DNA of 64,000 bases from Saprospiraceae bacterium. Lineage in GTDB: Bacteria > Bacteroidota > Bacteroidia > Chitinophagales > Saprospiraceae. The notes below the pieces were generated by a model. It was not told the origin of the DNA. It did no database searches and saw nothing but the letters and a program-made list of their open reading frames with translations. Within the stretch, counting starts at the first letter, position 1. Every line of letters begins with the position of its first letter. A program made the position numbers and the translations under genes. Positions 54,314 through 63,874 of this stretch are shown piece after piece. Location: positions 1-64,000 of the forward strand of contig JAGFJA010000026.1 in assembly GCA_024103005.1 (NCBI GenBank). Reading direction: 5' to 3'.

Positions 54314-55042
54314 ATGGACCAACATAAAGTTATTATTATCATACCGGTATATAAACAGGTGCCTGACGAAGAAGAAAAGAAGGCGCTCCGTCAGGCACTG
54401 AAACTCTTTGCCCGTTATCCTCTAAAGATAGTTGGTCCGGATGACATTTCATTTCAGTCATATCATGAAATCGGATTTACCGAAAGTCAGATAGAACGGC
54501 AGCCTTCACGAAATTTTGCCGGAATTTCAGCTTATAACAAATGGCTGTGCAGTAAAGCATTTTATCAAAACTATCAGCACTATACCTATATTTTAATTTT
54601 CCAGACAGATGCCTGGGTTTTTCAAGATCAGCTGGAGCAGTGGTGTGACAAAGGTTTTGATTATGTCGGTTCACCATGGTTGTGGAGACCAGAGCAAACA
54701 AAGGAAAAGATTACAATTGATCTGTGGCCGTTATTACGCAATCAGATAGGCAACGGCGGAGTAAGTCTTCGCAAGACCCGGACTATGATCAAATATGCAG
54801 GTTGGGCGCAGTTTTTGTTTAAGTTATTGCACAAGAATGAAGACTTTATCTGGCTGCTGGTTTCCCGATTGCCGGGCATTAAATTTCAAAAACCAAGTAT
54901 CACAGATGCACTTCGTTTTTGTATCGAAATGCATCCCGAAGAAGCCCTTCGAATGACAGGAAATACCTTACCTTTTACCGCACATGCTTATATCAGGTAC
55001 GGCCGGGAATTCTGGAAACAATATATTTCACATGAAAATTAA
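54314..55042 (+). CDS. DUF5672 family protein, glycosyltransferase-like
   Basis: 242 residues, cytoplasmic. An N-terminal Rossmann-like start (KVIIIIPVYKQ) leads to the DUF5672 core: FAGISAYNKWLCSKAFYQNY, YILIFQTDAWVFQDQLEQWC, DYVGSPWLW and NGGVSLRKTRTM. The FQTDAWVF acidic stretch and NGGxSLR resemble the donor-binding parts of GT-A glycosyltransferases, and family members often occur in polysaccharide clusters. Here it stands alone without other glycan genes, so the acceptor is unknown. The promoter would give a very short 5' leader. Confidence 0.82.
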   Translation: MDQHKVIIIIPVYKQVPDEEEKKALRQALKLFARYPLKIVGPDDISFQSYHEIGFTESQIERQPSRNFAGISAYNKWLCSKAFYQNYQHYTYILIFQTDAWVFQDQLEQWCDKGFDYVGSPWLWRPEQTKEKITIDLWPLLRNQIGNGGVSLRKTRTMIKYAGWAQFLFKLLHKNEDFIWLLVSRLPGIKFQKPSITDALRFCIEMHPEEALRMTGNTLPFTAHAYIRYGREFWKQYISHEN

Positions 55043-55370
55043 TCCTCTTTAGAAAAGGTAGTCAAAAGGACAAAGTTTTCTATTTTTAATTATTGAATTA
55101 AGCTAAGAAATGTTTTTGAATATTTCAAATTATTTACAATCTTATTTATTATAATTATTTTTGTAAGTTGTTTTTATTATAAACATGTAAATTTTTATAA
55201 AATTAATTTAAAATATTCTATTATGGTTGTAAATAAAAAGTAACGCCAATTCCGTCTTGCACTTTGTCCTATAAAAATCTCTTCTTATTAATGGCAGCCT
55301 GAAACCATTCAAATAAAACGGGGAGTAGCCGAAATGCCCACCGAGTAGGACTCATTTCACAATTTTCACA
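55043..55370. other. Spacer upstream of the cytochrome c gene
   Basis: About 330 bases, mostly AT-rich. A more GC-rich block at 55318-55353 (CGGGGAGTAGCCGAAATGCC then CACCGAGTAGGACTC) contains GAGTAG twice and stands out from its surroundings 20-50 bases before the ATG. It may be a small leader structure or a copy of a dispersed genomic repeat. No second copy is in this window. Confidence 0.35.
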
Positions 55371-56363
55371 ATGAAAAAACTTTTAAAAATTTTATCCTAT
55401 GCGATAGCATTAGTAATAGTTATTGTTGTCGCCGGTCTGATTTACCTTAAATTTATGCTGCCGGATGTAGGGCCTCCACCGGAAATGAAAGTCGAGCGAA
55501 CGCCCGAACGAGTACAAAGGGGAAAATATCTTGCAACCCATGTAACCTTATGTATAGACTGTCATTCAAAAAGAGACTGGACCAGATTTTCAGGACCCAT
55601 TATAGAAGGTACTTTCGGAATGGGCGGTCAAGTATTTCCGGAATCGTTCGGATTTCCGGGAACCTATTATTCTAAAAACATTACTCCGGCAGGAATAGGC
55701 AATTGGACGGATGGTGAATTGTATCGATTGATTACTACAGGAGTAAACAAAGAAGGTAAGGCTATGTTTCCGGTTATGCCTTATCTTTATTTTGGCAGGA
55801 TGGCGGATGAAGATATCAAGAGCATCATTGCTTATATCCGTACATTACCGCCTATAGAAAATCATGTAAAGGAATCTGTTTCTAATTTCCCCTTCAACTT
55901 TATCATCAATACCATTCCTGTAAAAGCTGAACCCGTGCCAATGCCCGACTTAAAAGACAAAATAGCTTACGGGAAATATCTGGTTAATGCCGGTGCCTGC
56001 ATGGAATGTCACACTCAGGTAGAAAAAGGTCAAATAATAAAAGGAAAGGAGTATAGCGGAGGGAGATTATTCGCCTTGCCGGATGGAAAAACAACATCTT
56101 CTGCCAATCTTACACCCGATAAAGAAACAGGAATCGGCAACTGGACAGAAGAAATGTTTATCGACATCTTCCACAGCAGATCAGATTCAACAATCCTGAA
56201 TACCAAATTAAAGCCATCAGACTACAATACCATTATGCCCTGGACAATGTACGGAAGTATGAAGGAGGAAGATTTAAAAGCAATATTTGCATACCTGAAA
56301 ACACTTAAACCGATTAAAAATAAAGTTCAAATTTTTGGTGACACAGGCAAACCTTCTATGTGA
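55371..56363 (+). CDS. Membrane-anchored diheme cytochrome c
   Basis: 330 residues with an N-terminal membrane segment (about 7-29) that is probably an uncleaved anchor. Two cytochrome c domains each have a heme motif: CIDCH at about residues 61-65 and CMECH at about 207-211. The distal methionines are likely in PVMPYLYFGRM and IMPWTMYGSM. The GKYLATHVTLCIDCH and GKYLVNAGACMECH repeats show an internal duplication. It carries electrons in the periplasm, probably to a terminal oxidase or from a dehydrogenase, as in alcohol or aldehyde dehydrogenase cytochrome subunits. No dehydrogenase is adjacent, so its partner is unknown. Confidence 0.92.
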   Translation: MKKLLKILSYAIALVIVIVVAGLIYLKFMLPDVGPPPEMKVERTPERVQRGKYLATHVTLCIDCHSKRDWTRFSGPIIEGTFGMGGQVFPESFGFPGTYYSKNITPAGIGNWTDGELYRLITTGVNKEGKAMFPVMPYLYFGRMADEDIKSIIAYIRTLPPIENHVKESVSNFPFNFIINTIPVKAEPVPMPDLKDKIAYGKYLVNAGACMECHTQVEKGQIIKGKEYSGGRLFALPDGKTTSSANLTPDKETGIGNWTEEMFIDIFHSRSDSTILNTKLKPSDYNTIMPWTMYGSMKEEDLKAIFAYLKTLKPIKNKVQIFGDTGKPSM

Positions 56364-56438
56364 TTTTTAAATTACAATAGAAGGATTAAGAGTGTTTTTT
56401 AATTTAAGCGTTTCAAACACCATTCAACAAGTTAATCC

Positions 56439-56470
56439 AAAAAAGGTGGACCACACATCCACCTTTTTCT
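56439..56470. terminator. Bidirectional terminator between the cytochrome and hydrolase genes
   Basis: AAAAGGTGGA (56441-56450) pairs with TCCACCTTTT (56458-56467), with an A run on the left and a T run on the right. It serves the two convergent genes. Confidence 0.88.
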
Positions 56471-56491
56471 TTTTCGTAGTATCTGAATCCA

Positions 56492-57511
56492 TTATTTCAA
56501 AAATTCCCGAATACCGGCATTTACTTCGTCCGGCTTCTCAAACTGGACGAAGTGGCCTGCATGAGGAATCATCGTTAATTTACAATCACGTATCTGCTCT
56601 GAACCCAATCGCGCATATTTCTCCGTCTTTCCCCCATTCAGGTACCTGTTTGGAATCAGATTATCATTGACCCCGAAAAATACCTGTACAGGTTGATTCA
56701 GATACTTCAAATCGTTGAAAACGGGGAAATCAACCATTGCTTTGACGCCCTGGGTGACATGGTAACAATAGTCCTTAAATTCCTTTGCTGAGCGGATTGC
56801 TATTCTGTCATCCACCATAAAACGGGCATCATCCGGCATATTGTAAAAATTGTATGCGTAATTAATCCTAATCTGCTCTACAGAGGTTAATCTAACGCCG
56901 TCCACAGTCATTACGTCCCTGAACCATTTCCGTTGACCTTTATTAAATGTTTCAAATCCGGCAGGGGCCACTAAAATCAACTTCTCCACAAGGTCAGGAT
57001 ATTTCAGTGCCGTTGAAATTGCAATCTGCCCACCCATAGAATGACCGCAAAGGACGACCTTGTTCAGGTGCATTTTTTCACAGAATTCATGAATTACATC
57101 AGCGAAAAATTCCATCGAGACATCATAATTGCCTTTAGAAGATTTGCCGTAGCCGGGCAGGTCGAGGGCAATGCATCGGTAATCTTTCTTCAGATCATTG
57201 ATATTCTTTTTCCATGCAGGGATATAAGAAGCAAGACCATGTAAAAAAAGTATGGTCTGTGACCCGGAGCCGTTGTCACTATAAGCTATCCGCATATCAT
57301 TACTCAATTGAGCATAGTTGACGGGCATTCCGTAATCCAGATCATTCATGGAAGACACAGCGAGGTTTTTATTAAGGGAAGCACAGGAAGACATACATAA
57401 CATCATCAGAAATATTCCCCCTATTTGATAAAAGTTAATTTTCTTCAAACCGACCAACATTTGTAATCCGACCTGAAAGACCCTAAAACGCATATTTAAT
57501 TCATTTTTCAT
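56492..57511 (-). CDS. Alpha/beta-hydrolase lipoprotein
   Basis: 339 residues. A long N-terminus (about 25 residues) precedes a hydrophobic segment and a lipobox-like SSC at about residue 43 (LMMLCMSSCASLNK). The catalytic domain has the oxyanion HG in LFLHGLASY, the nucleophile in CGHSMGGQIA, an acid Asp in FFGVNDNLIPNRY and the base His in IPHAGHFVQFEKP. It resembles the 2-hydroxy-muconate-type C-C hydrolases and esterases, but the substrate is open. It is the last gene of the operon, ten bases after the outer-membrane barrel, so it may act on the compound that enters through that porin. Confidence 0.88.
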   Translation of the reverse strand: MKNELNMRFRVFQVGLQMLVGLKKINFYQIGGIFLMMLCMSSCASLNKNLAVSSMNDLDYGMPVNYAQLSNDMRIAYSDNGSGSQTILFLHGLASYIPAWKKNINDLKKDYRCIALDLPGYGKSSKGNYDVSMEFFADVIHEFCEKMHLNKVVLCGHSMGGQIAISTALKYPDLVEKLILVAPAGFETFNKGQRKWFRDVMTVDGVRLTSVEQIRINYAYNFYNMPDDARFMVDDRIAIRSAKEFKDYCYHVTQGVKAMVDFPVFNDLKYLNQPVQVFFGVNDNLIPNRYLNGGKTEKYARLGSEQIRDCKLTMIPHAGHFVQFEKPDEVNAGIREFLK

Positions 57512-57521
57512 AGCCAGACCA

Positions 57522-59159
57522 TTAAAACATTAACCACTTAAGGCAGATAAATCCAACCCAGGGATTGACAGGTCGAGTCTGGCTTCCGCCATTGACAGAG
57601 GGAGAGTCATAAAAATTGCCCAATCCCATATAAGCACCGTGAGCCTCCACTGTAAGAAATGCGCCTATATCATAACCCAGTTTTGCATTGGCTTCCCAGC
57701 CCATAAATGTTCCTCCGCGAATGGGCTGAATCATGGACGATGCTGCTGCAAAGCCGACTTTAGAATGCAATTTATTGGGAATTAAATCTTTGTTGAAATT
57801 GATTGTACCACCCGCTACGCCATAACCTACATTGGAAATGTCTGTGACAGCGCCAACAAAGCGATTGACCACATTACCATGCGGGAACAGGATATATGCG
57901 CCGCTACCGACAAAGATAGCTGCCGGACTTCCCCATGTATTGGCAGTGATTACGCCTGTGTATTTACCGTCATCGATACCATTGTTATCTCCGGTAGTCA
58001 AAATACCGTCTATTGTCACAATATCTCCTGTTGTCTGGCCATAACGATATCCTGCTTTGAGGTTGGCAGTGACACCACCGATGGAGACTGACTTTTTATA
58101 TCCATCCGTTACCTTATCGTATTCCCGGATGGATCCCAGGTTGTAATTGACAAAGCCGGTCAAAAGAAACCGGTCAAGCATCAGGTCTTCATTGCGGGAG
58201 AAGTAACCACCAAGCCAAGCGACATCCATGTGATAATTATTCGATCCTAATGGAAACCGATAAGCACCATTGTACAAGGTAAGCGGGCTGGATGGACCCT
58301 GACCCAGGATAGAAACACCTCCCTTGCCACTTGATCTGTCTCTGACTATATAAGCTGATGCACCTACATTCCATAAAGGTGAGATCGTCTGCTGATGATT
58401 CAATTCAAACATCGTGACATCATCATTAAGCTCGACATTATTTTCATAAAATTTATAATATCCTGCCTTTGTCTTGCTGTAATCTTTCTGATAGCGTACA
58501 CTCAATCCTACTGCGTCCGTACCAAAAAACGCAAGTCGGTATCCGGTCTGCATAAACTTATCGACCGTGGTACGGTAAGGATCATGCGGAGTGTCAAACA
58601 TACGTTGTAATCCGATATTGACTGTCCAGTATTTGAAAGGCGCCAGCTCCACCTCCAGGTTTTGAGTCTGGAGATTGACCTGATCGGCAGAAATAGCTGA
58701 TCCCTGATTACCACCGGTACCATAAGCTACGTCACCCCATGTCCAGTCTATCTCAAAAGAAGCTCTAAGGGTAGCCTTCCCGTCAAATATCCGTGGCGTG
58801 TAAACAAAAAAAGGCAGGGCACGCTGCTCAGAATAAAATGCGGTAAGGCTATCTGAGGTCGTCGTTGTATTGGACCCAAAGAGACGTCCAACGATCTGCC
58901 CTTTAAGAAAGTCATTCTTTGGGTACATATTCATAGCAACACTCTGAGAGTAAAAGTAAACAAAGGCCTGCAACTCTTTATTTGCCTTCTCAGGTACCTC
59001 CTTGTCAAATCCCCTAAACCCATTGCCATTCATATTCTGTGCCCCCGATGACAAAGGCAGTGAAGTCAGGGAAATCAGACCGCAAAATATCAGAAAAAAC
59101 CGGACAAATCCTGTCCACTCCGGGGAGATATCCGGTTTTTTAAATAAAGCTGACATCAT
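57522..59159 (-). CDS. Outer-membrane beta-barrel protein, porin-like
   Basis: 545 residues from the first ATG (59159; a TTG one codon earlier is also possible). Signal peptide about 20-41 (LIFCGLISLTSLPLSSGAQ). The remainder is a series of alternating amphipathic strands rich in Tyr, Gly and Asn (KATLRASFEIDWTWGDV, VGLSVRYQKDYSKTKAGYYK, VTANLKAGYRYGQTTGDI), and the chain ends in an aromatic residue (LKWLMF), as outer-membrane barrels do. No TonB box or plug is seen, so it should be a passive or specific channel rather than a SusC. It lies between the Cys-rich lipoprotein and the hydrolase, and probably brings the operon's substrate into the periplasm. Confidence 0.82.
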   Translation of the reverse strand: MMSALFKKPDISPEWTGFVRFFLIFCGLISLTSLPLSSGAQNMNGNGFRGFDKEVPEKANKELQAFVYFYSQSVAMNMYPKNDFLKGQIVGRLFGSNTTTTSDSLTAFYSEQRALPFFVYTPRIFDGKATLRASFEIDWTWGDVAYGTGGNQGSAISADQVNLQTQNLEVELAPFKYWTVNIGLQRMFDTPHDPYRTTVDKFMQTGYRLAFFGTDAVGLSVRYQKDYSKTKAGYYKFYENNVELNDDVTMFELNHQQTISPLWNVGASAYIVRDRSSGKGGVSILGQGPSSPLTLYNGAYRFPLGSNNYHMDVAWLGGYFSRNEDLMLDRFLLTGFVNYNLGSIREYDKVTDGYKKSVSIGGVTANLKAGYRYGQTTGDIVTIDGILTTGDNNGIDDGKYTGVITANTWGSPAAIFVGSGAYILFPHGNVVNRFVGAVTDISNVGYGVAGGTINFNKDLIPNKLHSKVGFAAASSMIQPIRGGTFMGWEANAKLGYDIGAFLTVEAHGAYMGLGNFYDSPSVNGGSQTRPVNPWVGFICLKWLMF

Positions 59160-59162
59160 CAA

Positions 59163-59708
59163 TTATCTTCGAACAAAGTTTTGAACAACATTGGTACCAA
59201 AAGCACCGCCTGCTGTACTTCCAAATCCGCCTTCAGGAGTCGGAGGAGCAATATTGAGGGAAGGTTCAGTCTGTACCACTTCATACTTCATGGTCTTGTT
59301 GTCAGCAGATACCTCAAAAATACCTTCGGCAACAAGGGCAGTTGGAGAGGTTTGATTCAGCTTGATCTTATAAATATTACCTACACCTGACTTAGTCTGT
59401 ACATAAGTACCTGTCAAAACGACTTTCGCGCCATCTTTATACTGATCTACCGTATAAGTCAGGTCAGTCTTAAATTCACACGCAATAGAGTCTGCAAATG
59501 AAGCGAGGACAGGAGCAACCGGATAAGAGAACCATTTGCCTTGAGTGCCTTCCAGACATGCACCACACACGCCACCGCAGTCGATACCGGTCTCATCCTG
59601 ATTTTTGATTCCGTCAGAGCAGGTACCTTTGTTTTCTTCCTTTCCACAACTTGCAACCATCAGTGCCAGGCAAAGGAAAACGATGTTGAATAAATTAAAT
59701 TTTTTCAT
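59163..59708 (-). CDS. Surface lipoprotein with Cys-rich motif, hypothetical
   Basis: 181 residues, lipoprotein signal with the lipobox ending at about Cys21 (LALMVASC). Directly after it is a cysteine module, CSDGIKNQDETGIDCGGVCG, found in many Bacteroidota extracellular proteins and probably disulfide bonded. The following beta-rich domain (KFDLTYTVDQYKDG-like stretches, VVLTGTYVQTKSGVGNIYKI) resembles lipocalin-type beta strands. It lies three bases before the barrel gene, so it could be its partner lipoprotein or a binding protein. The function is not known. Confidence 0.8.
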   Translation of the reverse strand: MKKFNLFNIVFLCLALMVASCGKEENKGTCSDGIKNQDETGIDCGGVCGACLEGTQGKWFSYPVAPVLASFADSIACEFKTDLTYTVDQYKDGAKVVLTGTYVQTKSGVGNIYKIKLNQTSPTALVAEGIFEVSADNKTMKYEVVQTEPSLNIAPPTPEGGFGSTAGGAFGTNVVQNFVRR

Positions 59709-59736
59709 GACTTACAATTAATTGTTTAGAATTTGA

Positions 59737-61224
59737 TTAAGAATATAATGATTTTAATTTTTTACGATCAATTTTTCCACTTTCCGTCTTGGGTAGTTCT
59801 TTTACAAATTTAAAATATTTTGGCACTTTAAATTTAGCCAAATGAATCTTACAATATTCCGTCAGACTGTCAGGTATCAAGCTCTCTCCGTCCTGAACTA
59901 CAAGAGCCATTCCCACCTCGCCCCAGGTAGCATCCGCAACGCCGATAACGGCACATTCCGACACTTCAGGAAGCTGAATCAGCACCCGTTCTATCTCAGC
60001 CGGGTAAACATTCTCAGCACCGGAGATAAACATATTTTTTAGCCGATCGACGATGTAAAAATATTCACCCTCCCGGCGGATAACAATATCTCCTGTACGA
60101 AACCAAAGACCATCCTCTGAAAAGGCCTTTTGCGTTTCTTCAGGATTATTCCAATAACCCGGCGTCACCATAGGTCCCCTTAACCATAGATCGCCAGGTG
60201 TATCGTAGGGAGCATCCATTCCTTCTTTATTGATGACGCGTGTGCTGACATAAAAGTTGGGTCGTCCAATGCTACCTTTTTTTGTGATGGCATCATCCTG
60301 ATGCAGGGAGGTAAGGTTGGGCCCGACTTCCGTCATTCCATAGCCCTGTCGGATGAGGACACCTTTCTGAGCATACTTTTCTATTAAGGGAATTGGCATA
60401 GATTCGCCGCCGACTATGATATAATCAAGACTGGAAAGGTCAGCATCCGCAAATCCTTTATCCTGAGCCATAAATGAAAGCATGGTGGGTACGCCCATAA
60501 AGACGGTGCATTTATACTGTTCCAGGGCTTTAAGGATCTCGGCAGCATCAAATTTTTTAGAAAGATAAACGGTGCCACCGTGATGCAGAATCGGCATCAA
60601 CAGTACGTTCCAGCCGCCTGTATGAAAAGGAGGCATGACGTTGACCGTGACACTGCAGGTGTTAATGATTAAGCTGATAGCCGTATTGATGCTGTTCCAG
60701 AATGCCATCTTATGCGTGTAAATAACGCCTTTGGGCTTTCCGGTGGTGCCTGATGTGTACAACAGAAAAAGCGGATCATCTTCTTTTATTTCGGGCTTCT
60801 TATTATCGGTATATTCTGTGATGGGCTTTAAGATGTCCAAAGAATGGGCAATATTTCCATATTCCTGATCTATGAGGTGACTGAATTTATCTGAAGTCAG
60901 GATAATCTTTGGCTGCGCATCCCTGAGAATACTTGTCACCTCAGCTGAAGCCAGGCGATAATTAAGGGGTACCAGAATAAATCCGTACTTCTGGCAGGCA
61001 AAAAGTAAGGCAACATACACATTGGACATTTCAGCCACAACGCAGATACGGTCTCCCTTTATCAGACCATGGTGAACAATCAGGTCTGTGGCAAGGCTTT
61101 CAGCATTCTGATTTAGCTCGTTAAAAGTCATGGAAGAGCCATCCTCTATCTGACTGACGGCGACCTTATCCGGGCTATAAAGTGCCCATTTACTCATCCA
61201 ATCGTGCTGCCACATCGTTTCCAT
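59737..61224 (-). CDS. AMP-dependent acyl-CoA ligase
   Basis: 495 residues, ANL superfamily. Core motifs: A3 LLYTSGTTGKPKG (about 154-166), A5 YGMTEVGPN, A7 WFRTGDI, A8 DRLKNMFISGAENVYP and A10 with the catalytic Lys484 in KTESGKIDRKKLK. It activates a carboxylic acid to its CoA thioester via an acyl-AMP. Length and ISGAENVYP fit the medium/long-chain or aryl-acid branch rather than acetyl-CoA synthetase; the acid cannot be chosen from sequence. It is tightly coupled to the KAS III-like gene (two-base gap) and lies 28 bases before the lipoprotein gene. Confidence 0.93.
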   Translation of the reverse strand: METMWQHDWMSKWALYSPDKVAVSQIEDGSSMTFNELNQNAESLATDLIVHHGLIKGDRICVVAEMSNVYVALLFACQKYGFILVPLNYRLASAEVTSILRDAQPKIILTSDKFSHLIDQEYGNIAHSLDILKPITEYTDNKKPEIKEDDPLFLLYTSGTTGKPKGVIYTHKMAFWNSINTAISLIINTCSVTVNVMPPFHTGGWNVLLMPILHHGGTVYLSKKFDAAEILKALEQYKCTVFMGVPTMLSFMAQDKGFADADLSSLDYIIVGGESMPIPLIEKYAQKGVLIRQGYGMTEVGPNLTSLHQDDAITKKGSIGRPNFYVSTRVINKEGMDAPYDTPGDLWLRGPMVTPGYWNNPEETQKAFSEDGLWFRTGDIVIRREGEYFYIVDRLKNMFISGAENVYPAEIERVLIQLPEVSECAVIGVADATWGEVGMALVVQDGESLIPDSLTEYCKIHLAKFKVPKYFKFVKELPKTESGKIDRKKLKSLYS

Positions 61225-61226
61225 CT

Positions 61227-62219
61227 CTACATTTTATACAAAGATACTCCAAATGCAAGTCCACCTCCCGAGCCGATGAAGGCGACAATGTCACCGGGTT
61301 TCACCTTCCCCATATCCATCCACTGTCCAAAAGCCATCGGCAGACAGGCAGAACCCGTATAGCCATAATGATGCATGATGGTAGCTGCTCTATCGGCCGG
61401 AACATTCAATCGGTTCATAGTTTCAAAAATGGTATTGATATTAATCTGTGTAAAAAAATAATGATCAATATCTGCCGGCTCCAAGCCATGTTTGCGACAT
61501 AAATCAGTAAGCATTTTTGTCCACATATCCGGGTTGATTTGTGGTGGTATTTTTTTTACAAATTTAAGTTTTTGCTCACCCTGTTCCACTGCAGCAGCAG
61601 TCACCGGGTGTCTGGTGCCACCATAATAGATACCCATCCACTCATTGTACTGCCCATCAGTGGCCAGTTTCGAACCAATCATACCGCCTTCAGACTTGTC
61701 ACACCTGCTAAGTACGACAGCACCTGCACCGTCAGCGAATAATGTGACCGTCTTTTTGTCGTGCATATCAAGATACTTACTCATGGCATAGACACCAACC
61801 ACAACGACATATCGGTACTGGTCATCCGACTGAATATATTTACTCCCAGCATCAAGAGCAGTGACAAATCCAGCACAGGCAGAATTAAGGTCAAAAGTAC
61901 CCGCATTGGTCAATCCAAGCCTGTCCTGAACCACAGACGCTGTAGAAGGCGAGATAAATTCAGGGGTGTCCGTCGCAACAACGAGGAGGTCAATCTGCTC
62001 AGGGCTCAGTCCTGCATTGTCAATAGCTTGTCTGACGGCAGCTCCCGCCAGATCAGCCGAACTTTCTTCCGATGAGCACCACCGCCTTTCGTATATCTGC
62101 ACTTTCTCCTTCAACCAGGTATCCACATCCTCTCCCAGCAGTGTATTAAAATACTGATTGTCATATATACTTGAAGGAGCAAACCATCCCGAGGATATAA
62201 TTTTAGCATTATGTATCAT
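61227..62219 (-). CDS. KAS III-like thiolase-fold enzyme with altered catalytic triad
   Basis: 330 residues, similar in length and fold to FabH. The acyl-binding Cys115 is in DLNSACAGFVTAL. Where FabH has the catalytic His (PHQAN) this reads FFTQIN (Thr257), and where it has the catalytic Asn (HGNTSAAS) it reads YGYTGSAC (Tyr287). A normal decarboxylating condensation is thus unlikely; an acyltransferase, a non-decarboxylating condensation or a thioester-cleaving reaction is more likely. The C-terminal SGGGLAFGVSLYKM is standard. It overlaps the symporter stop by four bases and precedes the CoA ligase by two bases, so it should act on the ligase's CoA ester. Confidence 0.85.
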   Translation of the reverse strand: MIHNAKIISSGWFAPSSIYDNQYFNTLLGEDVDTWLKEKVQIYERRWCSSEESSADLAGAAVRQAIDNAGLSPEQIDLLVVATDTPEFISPSTASVVQDRLGLTNAGTFDLNSACAGFVTALDAGSKYIQSDDQYRYVVVVGVYAMSKYLDMHDKKTVTLFADGAGAVVLSRCDKSEGGMIGSKLATDGQYNEWMGIYYGGTRHPVTAAAVEQGEQKLKFVKKIPPQINPDMWTKMLTDLCRKHGLEPADIDHYFFTQININTIFETMNRLNVPADRAATIMHHYGYTGSACLPMAFGQWMDMGKVKPGDIVAFIGSGGGLAFGVSLYKM

Positions 62220-63697
62220 GCAGTAATTTTCTTTTTTCTTTCAATTAATAAAAAGATAAAACCGGTCAAAAAGGCTGCCACTATCGCCAGTGCCGACGCT
62301 ACAGCCGGATTGCGAACCGCCCCTGAGGTATATGGTGTCAGTCCCATATAGTAAACACCGAAATGGACAATAATCGCTACCAGAGAAGCGGCTACCACAG
62401 CTTTCGCAGGTGCATCCTTTACAAATATTCCGAATAAAACAGGAACAAATGCAGCTGAAAAAAAGGCATATACACCATTTTGCGCCAGGATACCTACGCT
62501 CAAATTGGGATGTATCAACTGATTGTAGCTAATCAGCGCCGTAACGATGGCAAGACCGATAATGACTTTACGATTCACCTTATTTAAATCGGTTTTTTCA
62601 GCACGCTCACCAAGGACAGGCCTGATCAAATCCTGTGTAATCGTGATGGACAGTGACTGAATCAATGACTCCAGCGTGGACATACCTGCTGCAAGTAAGC
62701 CAAAAACCACCAGCACACCTACACCTGTCGAAAAACGCTCCACCACGTAAGTTGACATAATGCCATCCAAAGGCAGTGCCTTCCCTCCAAATGTCAGGTC
62801 AGGAAACATCATCCTGCAATAGAAACCTGCCAGTAGAACCGAAAAAAACAAGATCAGCACAAGAATTGCATAAATCAAATACTTATTTACTGCCTGTTCG
62901 GAACGAAGGAGCAGGGACTTAGTGATGATGTGCGGCTGACATACAATGGCTACACCTACCACAAAATTGCAAAATACGACTTCAAACCAGTCCCTGAATA
63001 AAGGACTTGCCGGATTGTAAGTCTGTACAAGGGCCGGGTCGATATGCTTAAGTGCGGTAACAAAGTCCGAAATATTTCCTTCAAAATATCCGAATCCTGA
63101 GGTAATCAGGATGACAGAAACGATGAGCATTAAAACAGCCTGAACAAAGTTGGTATAAACCAGTGAATTTGCACCGCCAAAAAGCATATAACCAAAGACA
63201 AAGACGACAATACCTATCAGTACATAGACCTCACCTATGCCAAGGGAAGAACTCAGAATTTTTGTCAGGCCGACGCAAATAAGGACCAGAAAGGTGATGA
63301 GCAGAAGTGAAAAAACGGCCAGCATGCCTGCCAGCAGTCTGCTGTCGAATCTGTTACCAGCCCACTGAGGCAAGGTAAGTGCACTTGAAAAATGTCCGTA
63401 CTTTCGGAAACTTTTACTCAGAATAATCAGCGAAAGAAATAAACCGGCCGGTAAAACAATACTCATTGCCACAAAGCCGGACCATCCATAGAAGGCCACA
63501 AAGCCGGGATTGATAATAAAAGTCGCCGCACTGGAAATACTTGCTGCCAGTGAAAAAGCAACTACAATCGCCGGGAAACCGGAACCGATGGCATAATCCT
63601 TTAGAGTCTTTGTCTGCTTAGCTCCGCGATACACCAAAAATAGCAAAATACCCGCATAGGCCAAAAGCAAAAGAATAGTCGCCTGTTTCAGATCCAT
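62216..63697 (-). CDS. Sodium:solute symporter (SSS) family transporter
   Basis: 493 residues from the Met at 63697 (MDLKQATILLLLAY). In-frame starts at 63706 and 63745 add up to 16 residues and are less likely. It has about 13 membrane helices. SSS motifs: LKDYAIGSGFPAIVVAFSLA near the start, GYMLFGGANSLVYTNFVQAV in the core and GLLAAGMSTLESLIQSLSI. It couples sodium entry to uptake of a small organic solute such as a carboxylate, proline or vitamin-like acid. As the first gene of the operon it probably imports the compound that the CoA ligase activates. Its stop overlaps the KAS III-like gene by four bases. Confidence 0.93.
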   Translation of the reverse strand: MDLKQATILLLLAYAGILLFLVYRGAKQTKTLKDYAIGSGFPAIVVAFSLAASISSAATFIINPGFVAFYGWSGFVAMSIVLPAGLFLSLIILSKSFRKYGHFSSALTLPQWAGNRFDSRLLAGMLAVFSLLLITFLVLICVGLTKILSSSLGIGEVYVLIGIVVFVFGYMLFGGANSLVYTNFVQAVLMLIVSVILITSGFGYFEGNISDFVTALKHIDPALVQTYNPASPLFRDWFEVVFCNFVVGVAIVCQPHIITKSLLLRSEQAVNKYLIYAILVLILFFSVLLAGFYCRMMFPDLTFGGKALPLDGIMSTYVVERFSTGVGVLVVFGLLAAGMSTLESLIQSLSITITQDLIRPVLGERAEKTDLNKVNRKVIIGLAIVTALISYNQLIHPNLSVGILAQNGVYAFFSAAFVPVLFGIFVKDAPAKAVVAASLVAIIVHFGVYYMGLTPYTSGAVRNPAVASALAIVAAFLTGFIFLLIERKKKITA

Positions 63698-63874
63698 TGA
63701 AAGCATTTTAAATTCAACTATGACAAAGTTGATGCATTCATTCATATTATTTTACTCAATAAATTACTATTTTTGATGTGACTTTTTAATATGTTGTTGC
63801 ATATTATTTTGTTTATCATTATTTTATATTAAATTTATAACATGTGACTAAATAAATAATTTCAAACAATAATA

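Noticed and set aside
55314..55353. yybP-ykoY manganese riboswitch
   Set aside because: GGGGAGTAGC resembles the aptamer start, but the remaining conserved parts and length are missing and the downstream gene is not a metal transporter.
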